Assembly: GCA_958295515.1 (NCBI GenBank)
Contig: CATQGW010000001.1
Location: 516,923 to 580,922, forward strand
DNA length: 64,000 nt
Reading direction: 5' to 3'
Source of the DNA: an uncultured Dehalococcoidia bacterium
GTDB taxonomy: Bacteria; Chloroflexota; Dehalococcoidia; Bin125
A model generated the notes under the pieces. It saw only the letters and a program-made list of their open reading frames with translations, made no database searches and had not been told where the DNA came from. Both the position numbers and the translations under genes were made by a program. Shown here one piece after another: positions 43,868 through 53,260 of the stretch (positions are counted from its first letter, which is position 1; each line of letters opens with the position of its first letter).

Positions 43868-44950
43868 ATGCCACGTATCACTCGCCGCATCGTCGCCCTA
43901 TGCGCCGTCGCTGTCTTTGCCGTCCTCGTAATCATCGCCGCCGTGTCCGAAGACGACGCCCCAGCCCCGACCGACGACGCTGCGTCGCGTGTCGAAGCCG
44001 AAGCCGAGAGCAGCGCTGACGACGCCTCAGCCCCGACCGACGATGCTGGGTCGCGCGCCGAAGCCGAAGCCGAGGGCAGCGCTGCCGCACAGGACAGTGG
44101 CGCGGATGCCAACAACGCTCGCGAAGATGAAACGCCGACCGATCCGCAGGGGCAAGCAACGCCCAGCGACGCACCGGTGGGTAGATTCACCGCCGTCAGC
44201 GCTGGCGGATGGCACACCTGCGGCCTACGCGCGAACGGCACGATCGAGTGCTGGGGATCTAATGAGGACGGGCAGCGCGACGCGCCTGCTGGCCGATTCA
44301 GCGCCGTCAGCGCCGGTAGAAGCCGAACCTGCGGACTGCGCGAGTCGGGAGAGATCAAGTGTTGGGGAGGGCAGAGCAGTCCCCCGGCGGGCAGCTTCGC
44401 TGCTATGAGCGAGGGCGGGAGGCCGACTTGTGGCCTGCGCACGAACGGCACGATTGAGTGCTGGGGGAGTAACGATTACGGGCAGAGCAGCCCTCCAGCG
44501 GGTAGCTTCGCCGCCGTGAGTGCCGGCACGCTTCACACTTGCGGCCTGCGGGACACAGGGAAGATCGAGTGCTGGGGATCGAACGACGCGGGGCAGAGCA
44601 GCCCCCCAACGGGCAGCTTCGCCGCGGTCAGCGCCGACGGCCTCCACACTTGCGGCCTGCGAGACACGGGCGAGCTCGAGTGCTGGGGACGGAACGACGA
44701 GGGGCAGGGCAATCCCCCAGCGGGTAGTTTCACCGCCATCAGCACCGGTGGCCTCCACGCCTGCGGGCTGCGCGAGACGGGCGAGATCGGGTGCTGGGGG
44801 TACAACCTCGACGGACGGAGCAACGACCCGCCGGGCACTTTCACCGCCGTCAGCGCTGGCGGCTTCCACACCTGCGGGCTGCGCGAGACGGGCGAGATCG
44901 AGTGCTGGGGCAGCAACCTCTACGGGCAGACCGACGTCCCATCTCGCTAA
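43868..44950 (+). CDS. RCC1-like repeat protein with N-terminal membrane anchor
   Basis: 360 residues. A signal anchor (IVALCAVAVFAVLVIIAAV) is followed by an acidic, Ser/Asp-rich linker of about 80 residues with repeated DDAPAPTDDA-type units. Then come seven repeats of about 37 residues of the form G.F.AVSAG..HTCGLR.(T/N)G.IECWGSN..GQ..PP. Each carries a conserved Cys pair, so disulphide or metal binding outside the cell is likely. The second repeat is short, lacking the SN..GQ part. Beta-propeller-like, related to RCC1/regulator-type repeats. Partner unknown. Confidence 0.75.
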   Translation: MPRITRRIVALCAVAVFAVLVIIAAVSEDDAPAPTDDAASRVEAEAESSADDASAPTDDAGSRAEAEAEGSAAAQDSGADANNAREDETPTDPQGQATPSDAPVGRFTAVSAGGWHTCGLRANGTIECWGSNEDGQRDAPAGRFSAVSAGRSRTCGLRESGEIKCWGGQSSPPAGSFAAMSEGGRPTCGLRTNGTIECWGSNDYGQSSPPAGSFAAVSAGTLHTCGLRDTGKIECWGSNDAGQSSPPTGSFAAVSADGLHTCGLRDTGELECWGRNDEGQGNPPAGSFTAISTGGLHACGLRETGEIGCWGYNLDGRSNDPPGTFTAVSAGGFHTCGLRETGEIECWGSNLYGQTDVPSR

Positions 44951-45202
44951 GCGCCGCGCCCGCCCTAGGGCTCACACCCTGCGAACCACAGCCATCCACC
45001 GCGCCAGTTGACCACCAGACAACGGCGCAAGCGTGACAGCACCCCCTTTTTGCTGCCAAGAGCACATGAGCCCAGTGCTTTATGCCAGCTTAATGGGCAG
45101 GCTTGGTGCCGAAGGCGTATTTTGAGTCTATGATGATCGACAAAGCACCACGTTGATCTCGTAAATGACGTGGTGATAGCCTGTGAGAGGAGGGCACAGA
45201 AT

Positions 45203-45967
45203 ATGACCACCAGCAACGAAAAGCACCGACCCTATGGCGCAACGAAGAACGTCATTGCCTTCTGTGAAAGGGCGAGAAGTCGCAATCTTCCGGAGACGAT
45301 CGGCTATGAGTTCTTCCGATTGGCAGGCATTGATGGCCAGGCCATTCGACGCACTCACCACACACTGATATTTCTTGGACTATTGGACAGCGACGGAACA
45401 CCGAGTTCTCAGCTGCACCTGCTGGCCGGAGCCCCCGAAGATGAGTGGCGCAGTCACCTCCGGACCGCTGTGGAGGAAGCCTATCGCTCGGATCTGGAGC
45501 AGGTGGACCCTGCGAAAGACGATCAAGCCACGCTGCGTGACTTGTTCCAGAAATACGAACCACGGTCCCAGACCGGTCCGATGACCAGTCTGTTCTTGGG
45601 ACTGTGCCGCGAGTCAGGCATGGACGTGAAGTCCCCACCTCGCACCACGAGTCAGCGTCGCCGCGCGACGGGAGTGACGGAGCAATCCCGTGCCGGCACC
45701 AAGCGGCCACGCACAGAGCGCACAGAACAGGCGAGTGCTTCCACACAGCTCGATGCGGACGATTTCGGGGCCACACCAGCGAACGCATCGGCCTTGTTCA
45801 ACATCACCTCCGACATTATCGGCGAGCTCAACGACAACGAGTTCAAAGAGGTTTGGAACGCTCTCGGGGTAGTTGCGCGCGTGCGCGCCAGGGTCCTGCG
45901 GTCCAAGACGCATCGTGACACAACGGAGGGCGACAAGCCCGAAGTTTCGGAGGAACAGAATGAGTAG
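45203..45967 (+). CDS. DUF5343-domain protein
   Basis: 254 residues. The N-terminal half matches DUF5343: YGATKNVIAFCERARSRNLPETI, then RTHHTLIFLGLLDSDGTPSSQL and later YEPRSQTGPMTSLFLGLCRESG. The C-terminal 100 residues are charged and probably disordered, ending in SEEQNE. The role of DUF5343 is unknown; such genes often appear in accessory DNA. Codon use is noticeably less G/C-biased than in the genes on either side. GAGGAGGG precedes the ATG. Confidence 0.65.
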   Translation: MTTSNEKHRPYGATKNVIAFCERARSRNLPETIGYEFFRLAGIDGQAIRRTHHTLIFLGLLDSDGTPSSQLHLLAGAPEDEWRSHLRTAVEEAYRSDLEQVDPAKDDQATLRDLFQKYEPRSQTGPMTSLFLGLCRESGMDVKSPPRTTSQRRRATGVTEQSRAGTKRPRTERTEQASASTQLDADDFGATPANASALFNITSDIIGELNDNEFKEVWNALGVVARVRARVLRSKTHRDTTEGDKPEVSEEQNE

Positions 45968-45975
45968 AGAATGGG

Positions 45976-46245
45976 ATGGGCGAGGCCCAGTCCACCGGGA
46001 AGTCGAGTGGGCCTCGCCACAAGAGCCGCAGCGAAAGGACGAGTCCGATGCTGCCACCTGAGCATACCAGCGCCGGACCAGAAGAACCCGAGCAGCCACC
46101 GCCCAAGGTGGATGCGTCGTGGCGACGCCGACTGCGGATGCCTTTGTCCGTCCGCGGTATCCCGTGGTCGCGGATTACTGAACTCGTCACCGGGGCAGTA
46201 AATCTGGCCGGTGCCATTCTGCGCATCTTGGCGACGAGCGACTGA
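45976..46245 (+). CDS. Small downstream ORF of the DUF5343 gene
   Basis: 89 residues, starting 9 bp after the DUF5343 stop. Basic, Ser/Pro-rich N-terminal half, then ASWRRRLRMPLSVRGIPWSRI and a hydrophobic end TELVTGAVNLAGAILRILATS that could be one amphipathic or membrane helix. No family recognised. A second ATG at 46048 is possible. Reality as a gene is not certain. Confidence 0.45.
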   Translation: MGEAQSTGKSSGPRHKSRSERTSPMLPPEHTSAGPEEPEQPPPKVDASWRRRLRMPLSVRGIPWSRITELVTGAVNLAGAILRILATSD

Positions 46246-46342
46246 CAGGCTCTTGTCTCAGCTTTGCCCCAATGTTGCACGCCTCAAGCCGCGGCACCAG
46301 CGGGCATAGAGCGGCCGACGGTAGCCCCACTACCCTCCCCCC

Positions 46343-47071
46343 ATGCCCCTCATCGACTACGCCAAACCCGCGCCCGGCCTCGCCCAGATCACCCTCAACC
46401 GCCCTGAGGCGCTCAACGCCGTCAACCTCGCCATGCGCGACGAACTCTGGGACTACATCCACGCCGCACAGCTCGATCCCGACGTCCGCGCCCTGATCTT
46501 CGCCGGCGCCGGACCCCGCGCCTTCTCCGCCGGCGCCGACATCTCCGAATTCGGCGCTGCACCCTCCCTCCACGACGCCCGCGAAGCGCGCCGCCGCCGC
46601 GACCTCTGGGCCCTGCTCGAAGACCTGCCGATCCCCACCATCGCCGCCCTGCACGGCTTCTGCTTCGGCGCCGGCATTGAGCTGCCGCTCTACTGCGACC
46701 TGCGCCTCGCCGCGCCCGACACCCAAATCGCCCTGCCCGAAGTCACGCTCGGCTACATCCCCTCCGCCGGCGGCACCCAGCTGATGCCCCGCATCTGCGC
46801 CCCCGCCGCCGCGCCCAGCCTGATCCTCGGCGGCGAACCAATCGACGCCGAGCGCGCCCTCGCCTGGGGCATCCTCCACCGCATCGTCCCCCGCGACGCG
46901 CTGGACGCCGCCGCCCTCGCCGCCGCCCAACGCCTCGCCGCCGCCGATCCGGCGCGCATCGCCGCCGTCAAGCGCAGCATCCGCCGCGGCCTCGACCTCC
47001 CCCTCGCCGCCGCCATCCGGCGCGACACGCAGACCGCACGCCGGCTCCGTTCTACAATCACGAATCGTTAA
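46343..47071 (+). CDS. Enoyl-CoA hydratase/isomerase family protein
   Basis: 242 residues. ITLNRPEALNAVNLAM, oxyanion-hole GPRAFSAGADISEFG, PTIAALHGFCFGAGIELPLYCDLRLAAPD and ALPEVTLGYIPSAGGTQLMPR. The PEVTLGYIPSAGGTQ segment keeps the Glu expected of active hydratases. It could take part in fatty or aromatic acid degradation with the acyl-CoA synthetase encoded 50 bp downstream. Confidence 0.88.
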   Translation: MPLIDYAKPAPGLAQITLNRPEALNAVNLAMRDELWDYIHAAQLDPDVRALIFAGAGPRAFSAGADISEFGAAPSLHDAREARRRRDLWALLEDLPIPTIAALHGFCFGAGIELPLYCDLRLAAPDTQIALPEVTLGYIPSAGGTQLMPRICAPAAAPSLILGGEPIDAERALAWGILHRIVPRDALDAAALAAAQRLAAADPARIAAVKRSIRRGLDLPLAAAIRRDTQTARRLRSTITNR

Positions 47072-47121
47072 CCCCGCGCACGCCCCAAATCGCGCCCAGC
47101 GCGCGCCCGTGAGGAGCACAG

Positions 47122-48690
47122 ATGAACACCGCCGACTTCCTCGAACTCAGCAGCGCCATGGTGCCCGACCGCCCCGCCCTGATCTGCGAGGGCACCGTCA
47201 AGACCTACACCGAGCTCTCCGCCGAGGTCACCCGCCTCGCCAACGCCCTCCAGGGCCTCGGCCTCAGCCGCGGCGACCACGTCGGCGTGATGTCCGTCAA
47301 CTCCGCCGAATACGTGATCATCTACTACGCCTGCGCCAAGCTCGGCGTCACCTTCGTCCCGCTCAACTACCGCGCCAAGCGCGAAGAACTCACCTACATG
47401 ATCAGCACCGTCGAGGCCAAGCTGATCTTCGTCTCCGACCGCTACCAGCCGCTCGTCGACGCCATCGCCGAACACTGCCCCAGCGTCGAGCACTACATCT
47501 CGCTCGAATCCCATCACCTCACCCAGAAGCACTACAACGACCTCATGGCCATGGGCTCCGACGACTTCCTCTGGGCCGAAGTCGACGACAAAGACCCCAC
47601 CGTGATCATCTACACCTCCGGCACCACCGCCATGCCCAAAGGCGTCCAGGTCACCTACCAGGACCTGACCGTCTACGTCACCAACACCATGTCCCCCGCC
47701 GACCCCGAAGCGCCCCACCAGAAAACCCTGCTCAGCGTCCCCCTCTTCCACATCGCCGGCGCCACCACCATGATCTCCTCCGTCTGGGGCGGCCGCACCC
47801 TCGTCATCCTCCCCCAGTTCTCCCCCGCCGCCTGGATCGACGCCGTCGACACCCACGGCATCACCCACTCGATGATCGTCCCCACCATGCTCAAGCGCAC
47901 CATGGAAGACGCCCACTTCGAGAACTTCCAGGGCGGCACCCTCGAGCTGCTCACCTACGGCGCCGCCCCCATGCCCTACGACGTGATCCGCGCCGCCGTC
48001 GATGTCTTCCCCAGCAACGTCGGCTTCATGAACGCCTACGGCCAGACCGAATCCACCAGCTCCATCTCCTTCCTCGGCCCCGATGACCACCGCCTCGGCG
48101 GCTCCCCCGAAGAGATCGCCGTCAAAGAGCACCGCCTCCGCTCCGTCGGCAAAGTCATGCCCGACATCGAAGTCCTGATCCTCGACCCCGACGACCAGCC
48201 CGTCGAAACCGGCGACGAAGGCGAAATCTGCGTCCGCGGCGACCGCATCATGGCCGGCTACTACAAGCAGGAAGAAGAAACCGCCACCGCCATCCGCGAC
48301 GGCATCCTCCACACTGGCGATGTCGGCTACCTCGACGACGAGGGCTACCTCTTCATCACCGGCCGCACCAAAGACCTGATCATCCGCGGCGGCGAGAACA
48401 TCTCCCCCGGCGAAATCGAGCAAGTGCTCGAAGGCCACCCCGCCATCGCCGAAGCCGCCGTGATCGGCGCGCCCGACCTCGAATGGGGCGAAGTCGTCAA
48501 AGCCGTCGTGATCCTCCACGAAGGCCAAAGCCTCAGCCTCGCCGAGGCCGTCGACTACACCAAAGCCCAGCTCGCCAGCTACAAAGCCCCCACCTACCTC
48601 GCCGTAGTAGACGCCCTCCCCCGCAACCACATGGGCAAAGTCCTCAAAAACGACCTCCGCAAAACCCACGGCGAAGCCAAAAACAGCTAG
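47122..48690 (+). CDS. AMP-dependent acyl-CoA synthetase/ligase
   Basis: 522 residues, ANL superfamily. ATP-binding loop [11 protein letters not shown] at residues 164-174, [11 protein letters not shown], and the C-terminal [20 protein letters not shown] with the catalytic Lys in [11 protein letters not shown]. It activates a fatty or aromatic acid to its CoA thioester with ATP. GAGGAGC precedes the start. Likely in one transcript with the crotonase gene 46343-47071. Confidence 0.92.
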   Translation: MNTADFLELSSAMVPDRPALICEGTVKTYTELSAEVTRLANALQGLGLSRGDHVGVMSVNSAEYVIIYYACAKLGVTFVPLNYRAKREELTYMISTVEAKLIFVSDRYQPLVDAIAEHCPSVEHYISLESHHLTQKHYNDLMAMGSDDFLWAEVDDKDPTVIIYTSGTTAMPKGVQVTYQDLTVYVTNTMSPADPEAPHQKTLLSVPLFHIAGATTMISSVWGGRTLVILPQFSPAAWIDAVDTHGITHSMIVPTMLKRTMEDAHFENFQGGTLELLTYGAAPMPYDVIRAAVDVFPSNVGFMNAYGQTESTSSISFLGPDDHRLGGSPEEIAVKEHRLRSVGKVMPDIEVLILDPDDQPVETGDEGEICVRGDRIMAGYYKQEEETATAIRDGILHTGDVGYLDDEGYLFITGRTKDLIIRGGENISPGEIEQVLEGHPAIAEAAVIGAPDLEWGEVVKAVVILHEGQSLSLAEAVDYTKAQLASYKAPTYLAVVDALPRNHMGKVLKNDLRKTHGEAKNS

Positions 48691-48737
48691 CCCGCGATCG
48701 GTCACGATGCCCAACTCGCGGTAACGTACAGCGCTAG

Positions 48738-50594
48738 GTGCGTCCATTGCCCGACAGTCACAATTCCAACGACCCGATCGATACTGATCGTGTCGTCGCG
48801 AACGAAATACTAGTGACGCACTTCCTTCCCGCAATGAACCGCTACATATCTCGGCACCTGAGTCAAGATGTCGTCCGTCTATGTCGCAAGAACCCGGAGT
48901 CTGATGGGCCACTCGACTGCGCGGAAGTAGCGACCGTCTTCCGCGAACATTCACACCGCCTCTTCCCTGCCCGCGCCGTAAGAACCTCGGACCTAGACGC
49001 GGCTGGCCTACTCAACCAGCTCGACCTCATCTCTCAGCTGCGCAATCGTTTCGCGCACGACACGCATATCGGCAGTGAGGTTCGCTTAGACGACCTCCTC
49101 AATTCGGTGGACACGGTTGTTCGAACGATAGGAGACACCCGCTGCCTACGAAACATGCAAGAACTCCGATCGCAATATGCAAGTGCCGAGATGATGGATG
49201 GCCTGTCGCGGCTCGCTCTCTTGTCTGATGTCGTTTCAATCCCGGCTGCATTCATCAACGGGAGCGTCCTCGAATTCTACCTGCCGCATGCCCGGCAGTA
49301 CGTCGCGACTCACCTCCGTTCCCACTACGGAGATTCCTGGTTCTCGATTGCAGTTCTCCCTCACATACTCGACGAAGGTGAGAAACATCGGATCACCGAG
49401 TTGCTCGACCGCGATATTCAACCTGAGCATCTTCTCGACCCAGGCGGCATTATCGCCGCACTGAACGACTCGAACGGCCACTCTTTCACCGACATACGTC
49501 AACTCCGAGGTCGTGCTCAGCACATCGCCAGTGCGCGCAACGATCTTTGGCACAGCCAGCGCTCGTCGTCCAGCGATCTTCAGGCCGAACTGTGCGATCA
49601 AACTGACCGCCTGGTCGTGAGCTGTGCATGGATCTTAGAGCACATTGGCCATCACTCAGCCGCAGACGAGCTGAAGAGTCTGTGGGAGCGATTCGACCCA
49701 CGGCGCAAGGAGGAGCGGCGGCGAATCGCTGAATCATGGTCTCTCGCTGATACGTCGTGGCGTGATCGCAAGCTGAACGTTCGGAGACAGATCTCATGGG
49801 TCTCGACCTTTGCAGGATTAGTCGCAGTAGTGTGCCTCGGAACTGTCCACCAGTGGCAGCTAGTCGAGCAACGATGGCTCGTGACAGGTGGATGGTTGCT
49901 GATAGCGTTCGCTTTCGCAATGTCGGGTCCGTTGTGGAAATTCCGCATCTTCGCACCGGGAACACCGGTCGGGCTAATGTGCATAATACCCGATTCGCTC
50001 CACGACTCGATGCCTGTGGAAGCACTCACCGACTACGTTCCGGATTCAGTTCACGCGGTGCTCTACTTCGCGCTGTGGATGTCGCTGCTGCGCCTCTCCG
50101 TTGCCACCGTATTCAATCGAGAAAACGGTGCGCGGATCCGAGGTGCGCAGCAGAACGCATGGGAAGATCCGGAAGCGATGGTTGCATTTCATCGTGTACG
50201 GACGATGCTGCCAGCGCTGAACGGACTAATCGAGCGACGCGACCCGGATCTGAGGGCTGTCTCCCGAGTCCTGTCGTTCGCACCCATGTGCATCGCTGTT
50301 GGGTCGGCGAGTGCAACAGCTGTGATATTACACATTGTCGGGCTGCGACCTGTGAACAACGGCGACGCATACTGGCTGTTGATTGCAGCGGCTGCGGTAT
50401 TCAGTTCACAGGGGATCCTCACCTTGTGGTTCGCGCGCTCCGTGATTCATAAGCTCGAGCCAGAGCGCTTTCTCGTGTCGGCAGCTCCGTTCCTTGTCTT
50501 CCTTGCAGGGTCCTACTTTGTGCTCACAGAAGTGTTTTTCACACCGCATGAGCTCTGGGTTGGCGATTGGCGACAGTGGCATCACTGGCGCTAG
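48738..50594 (+). CDS. Tandem-HEPN, six-helix membrane protein (possible defence RNase)
   Basis: 618 residues from a GTG. The N-terminal half shows two Swt1-like HEPN-type helical regions. The first ends in LISQLRNRFAHDTHIGSE (R102-N...H107, the Rx4H motif). The second ends in IASARNDLWHSQRSS (R267-N...H272). Such Rx4H motifs are the catalytic residues of HEPN ribonucleases. After a charged stretch (about 318-350) there are six hydrophobic segments near 352-371, 380-396, 434-454, 510-534, 545-565 and 580-600. Codon use is much less G/C-biased than the chromosome's core, suggesting transfer. No toxin/antitoxin or nucleotidyltransferase partner adjoins it. Function is inferred; abortive-infection or membrane-associated RNA cleavage is the leading idea. 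Confidence 0.6.
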   Translation: MRPLPDSHNSNDPIDTDRVVANEILVTHFLPAMNRYISRHLSQDVVRLCRKNPESDGPLDCAEVATVFREHSHRLFPARAVRTSDLDAAGLLNQLDLISQLRNRFAHDTHIGSEVRLDDLLNSVDTVVRTIGDTRCLRNMQELRSQYASAEMMDGLSRLALLSDVVSIPAAFINGSVLEFYLPHARQYVATHLRSHYGDSWFSIAVLPHILDEGEKHRITELLDRDIQPEHLLDPGGIIAALNDSNGHSFTDIRQLRGRAQHIASARNDLWHSQRSSSSDLQAELCDQTDRLVVSCAWILEHIGHHSAADELKSLWERFDPRRKEERRRIAESWSLADTSWRDRKLNVRRQISWVSTFAGLVAVVCLGTVHQWQLVEQRWLVTGGWLLIAFAFAMSGPLWKFRIFAPGTPVGLMCIIPDSLHDSMPVEALTDYVPDSVHAVLYFALWMSLLRLSVATVFNRENGARIRGAQQNAWEDPEAMVAFHRVRTMLPALNGLIERRDPDLRAVSRVLSFAPMCIAVGSASATAVILHIVGLRPVNNGDAYWLLIAAAAVFSSQGILTLWFARSVIHKLEPERFLVSAAPFLVFLAGSYFVLTEVFFTPHELWVGDWRQWHHWR

Positions 50595-51237
50595 TTTATG
50601 CGCTCATGTGGGATTAGGGATCCAAGATCCTGCGGACTGCGCTGGAGCCGCATGTCGCGTGCAAGAGCCGGCGGGCCGATCGGAGATGTTTGTGGCAGCG
50701 GTGTACGGTGAGATGCATACAAAATTAAGCAGCAACGGCCGACAAAAAGTCGCGGACGGAGGAGCGTGCCTGAGACGGAGCGGATGAAAGACATGAGAAT
50801 GGCGGCCAGGAGCGAGTGGTTGGCGACCGGCGGGCAGGCCAATTGATCTGAAGCCTCAGCGGTTGCCGGTTAGGGCGCTGGCTGTGAGCGTGAGATGCAC
50901 AATGCGCTGCACAGGCAGGTAGTGATGCACGAACCCCACATCGGCTCTGCGGTGAAGCGACCGGCCGTGTACGGGGACCGAACGGCGGCCTCGGGCTTCC
51001 GTCACCCCCCATCCCCCGTCGTTCACGCCATTGTCTCCGCCGCCCCCGCCCCCGCCCCTGCTCCCACCGCCACCCCCGCCCCTCCTTTCCGTCATTCCCG
51101 CTCCACCTTCAACCTCCAAAGCCCGCCGCGAGATTTCCGCCCAAGGCGGGGACGACGGAGGGAAGCCCGGAAAGACCGCACAACATAACCGCTGTACCTT
51201 AGCCATCCCCACCCGCTCCAACACGAGGCGCACAGCC
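50595..51237. other. Intergenic region with no convincing gene
   Basis: About 640 bp between the HEPN protein and the LysM protein. I see no well-supported gene: open frames here lack ribosome binding sites and family resemblance. It holds a short inverted repeat near 50621-50633 (GGATCCAAGATCC), a CCGCC-rich stretch near 51030-51090 and the repeat at 51091-51160. The LysM promoter should lie within its last 100 bp. Confidence 0.4.
51091..51160. repeat. Truncated dRS3/NIME-like repeat
   Basis: GTCATTCCCGC at the left end is followed directly by AACCTCCAAAGCC, so the second half of the left hairpin is missing. The right end AGATTTCCGCC...GGCGGGGACGACGG is degenerate. Same family as 10857-11169. 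Confidence 0.5.
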
Positions 51238-52335
51238 ATGTCCAAACTGCCCATCATCACCGCCCTGCTCATCGGCGCGCTGCTCGGCGCGCTCGCCCTG
51301 GCCGTAGTCAGCGCCCAGACCGCGCCCGATGACGATGCCCAACTGCGTCTCAGCATCCGCAAGCTCGCCGACGGACGCGTTGAAGTCGGCCTCCAACAAC
51401 AACGCGGCGACGAATGGAGCGAGCGCATCCTGCCCGACGACCGCATCCTCCCCGCCGAGGCCGAGCCCGAGCAGTGGCAAGACACCGCGCCCTTCTCGCT
51501 GCGCACCCCCGCCTCTGATCGAACCCCTGAAGACCGCGTGATCAACGCCCTCGCCGCCGCCCCGCCGCCCGCCCCGGACCCGGTCGAACCCCCGCCCGCG
51601 GCGGAGCCCGCGCCGCCGCAACCAATCCCCGCTCAGACCTACACCGTGCAACCCGGCGACCAGCTCGCCCACATCGCCCGTGAGCACGGCATCAACCTCT
51701 ACGACCTGATCGCCCTCAACGACCTCCAAACCCCCGATCTCATCCGCGTCGACCAAGAAATCATCGTCCGCCCCGCCGCCCAACAACCGCCGCCCACCCC
51801 CACAGATGAATTGTCCGAAGCAACCGATGCCGAGCCGTCCGACGCCGAAGCTGAAGCAGAGCCCTCCTACACCCCCGTCCAAGCCGCTCCCACCGCCACC
51901 GAAAGCGGCGTCGTCTACGGCACCATCCATGACCAGCAGCAGAATCTCGTCCATTCCCTGGTCATCGCCCCCGCCGACGCCGCGCCGTCCCAACTGGTCG
52001 TGTCCTGCGCCCACAGCCAACTCAGCGTCCAGCTCGACGGCCTGCCCGCCGCCGCGCTGAGCGCCGACAGCGCCGCCGTCTACGCCAGCATCGACAACGG
52101 CCCGCTCACTTACGCTCGCTGGAGCATCCTCCCCGGCGGCGCAGCCGTCTCCGACAATCCGCAAGCCTTCATCAACGCCCTGCAAAACGCCGCCAACCTC
52201 CGGCTCCGCATCGAGCTCGCCAACCAGACCATCCCCGCCGCATTCCAAGTCGCCGACCTCCTCACCACCCCCATCCAGCCCAACCTCAACGCGTGCGGCG
52301 CGCCCCCGCCGTCGCAAAGCCAACCCGCCGATTGA
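51238..52335 (+). CDS. Secreted LysM-domain protein
   Basis: 365 residues. Signal peptide: SKLPIITALLIGALLGALALAVVSA. A module like that of the protein at 1406-2797 follows (DGRVEVGLQQQRGDEWSERI, then LPDDRILP). After a Pro/Ala linker comes one LysM domain at about 133-178 (TYTVQPGDQLAHIAREHGIN, then RVDQEIIV), which binds peptidoglycan or chitin-like glycans. The remaining 180 residues have no family match. Located at the cell envelope. Confidence 0.75.
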   Translation: MSKLPIITALLIGALLGALALAVVSAQTAPDDDAQLRLSIRKLADGRVEVGLQQQRGDEWSERILPDDRILPAEAEPEQWQDTAPFSLRTPASDRTPEDRVINALAAAPPPAPDPVEPPPAAEPAPPQPIPAQTYTVQPGDQLAHIAREHGINLYDLIALNDLQTPDLIRVDQEIIVRPAAQQPPPTPTDELSEATDAEPSDAEAEAEPSYTPVQAAPTATESGVVYGTIHDQQQNLVHSLVIAPADAAPSQLVVSCAHSQLSVQLDGLPAAALSADSAAVYASIDNGPLTYARWSILPGGAAVSDNPQAFINALQNAANLRLRIELANQTIPAAFQVADLLTTPIQPNLNACGAPPPSQSQPAD

Positions 52336-52390
52336 CCTGCCGGCCTCGTCGGACGTACCATGGCGGCAATGGATAGGGGTTGCCTCTATC

Positions 52391-52423
52391 GGCGCCGTTC
52401 CCCCTCGGGGATCGGCGCTTTCA
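52391..52423. terminator. Hairpin between convergent gene ends
   Basis: GCGCCGTTCCCC and GGGGATCGGCGC around a CTC loop pair over 12 positions with two mismatches; TTTCAATTT follows. It lies between the LysM stop (52335) and the end of the DUF3800 pseudogene (52429), so it could serve both strands. Confidence 0.45.
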
Positions 52424-52428
52424 ATTTC

Positions 52429-53165
52429 TCAAGCTCTGAAGCCGTCGCGATGCGCCTCAATGCGGTCGCGAATGTCCGAGTCGGGGAAGACTTTCAGCCC
52501 GAACTTTCCCATTCGAAGATCGCCTCGGCGATAGAGCTTGTCGCCCCACAGTCGCCACCGCCTCGGTTCATCCCGGCAATCCGATCGAATCCATTCGTAC
52601 ACATCCCGCGCCAGCATGTCGCCCAACTCGACGGGATGCGACCCTTGCTTGGGCACGAAGGTCACACCGGGCTCAACGTACCTTCGGAAGGCGCGTTCCG
52701 ACACCCATTGGGTGCCGTGAACGAGAGTTTCGGCCACAGCCAGCTGGTGCTCGGCGTTCTCGCGCGGACCTTGTGCTTCGAGGACCAGTGAGCCAAGCGG
52801 GTAAGACCGTCGGTCGTGCAGATAATCCACAAAACGCTCAAGCAACAGCTGTAGCGCCAGCGCGTATACGTCCGTCGGCAAGTAGGGGTCGATGCCAGCC
52901 GCTTGAAAGTCCCGTGCGAATGCCCCTTTACGAACTCCTACACCAAACGCGACGAACCGACTGCCGGCAATCAGCGCATCAACCGCGTCGTCGGACGCCC
53001 GTTGTTTATCGGCGTCGTCGCCGAACCGGAACGGCCCCTCCCGGTGCCACATCAACGACTCGTGGAGTGTTCACCTGGATCGAGGAAGAGCTCCTCCTTG
53101 AGAGTGTCGCGCTGCTCGCCGCCAGACATCAGTGTGAGCATACGTTCTGTCAGATCCTGTGACGA
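52429..53165 (-). pseudogene. DUF3800-type protein, frameshifted and 5'-truncated
   Basis: The last 200 residues (HREGPFRFGDDADK..., FVAFGVGVRKGAF, LERFVDYLH, SLVLEAQGPRENAEHQL, GTQWVSERAFRRYV, TFVPKQGSHPVELGDMLARDVYEWI) follow the DUF3800 pattern. Upstream, LHES is in frame but is preceded by a stop; the expected LKEELFLDP segment is in another frame (reading into ...GEHSTSR then stop near 53052), so a one-base shift lies near 53070. The N-terminal DESG region is absent. Sequence before about 53165 belongs to the promoter side of the next gene. Not expected to be functional. Confidence 0.6.
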
Positions 53166-53260
53166 GAGTTCGGCAGGTGCGTGCGTACTCGCGCCCCGGC
53201 ACCGCCACGACACCCCCCAACCCCGTCCGAGTGCGATAATGCCCCGCACCGCTGAAAGGC

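Noticed and set aside
50595..51030. Possible small ORFs between the HEPN and LysM genes
   Set aside because: No ribosome binding site, no family match and mixed composition; I treat it as non-coding.
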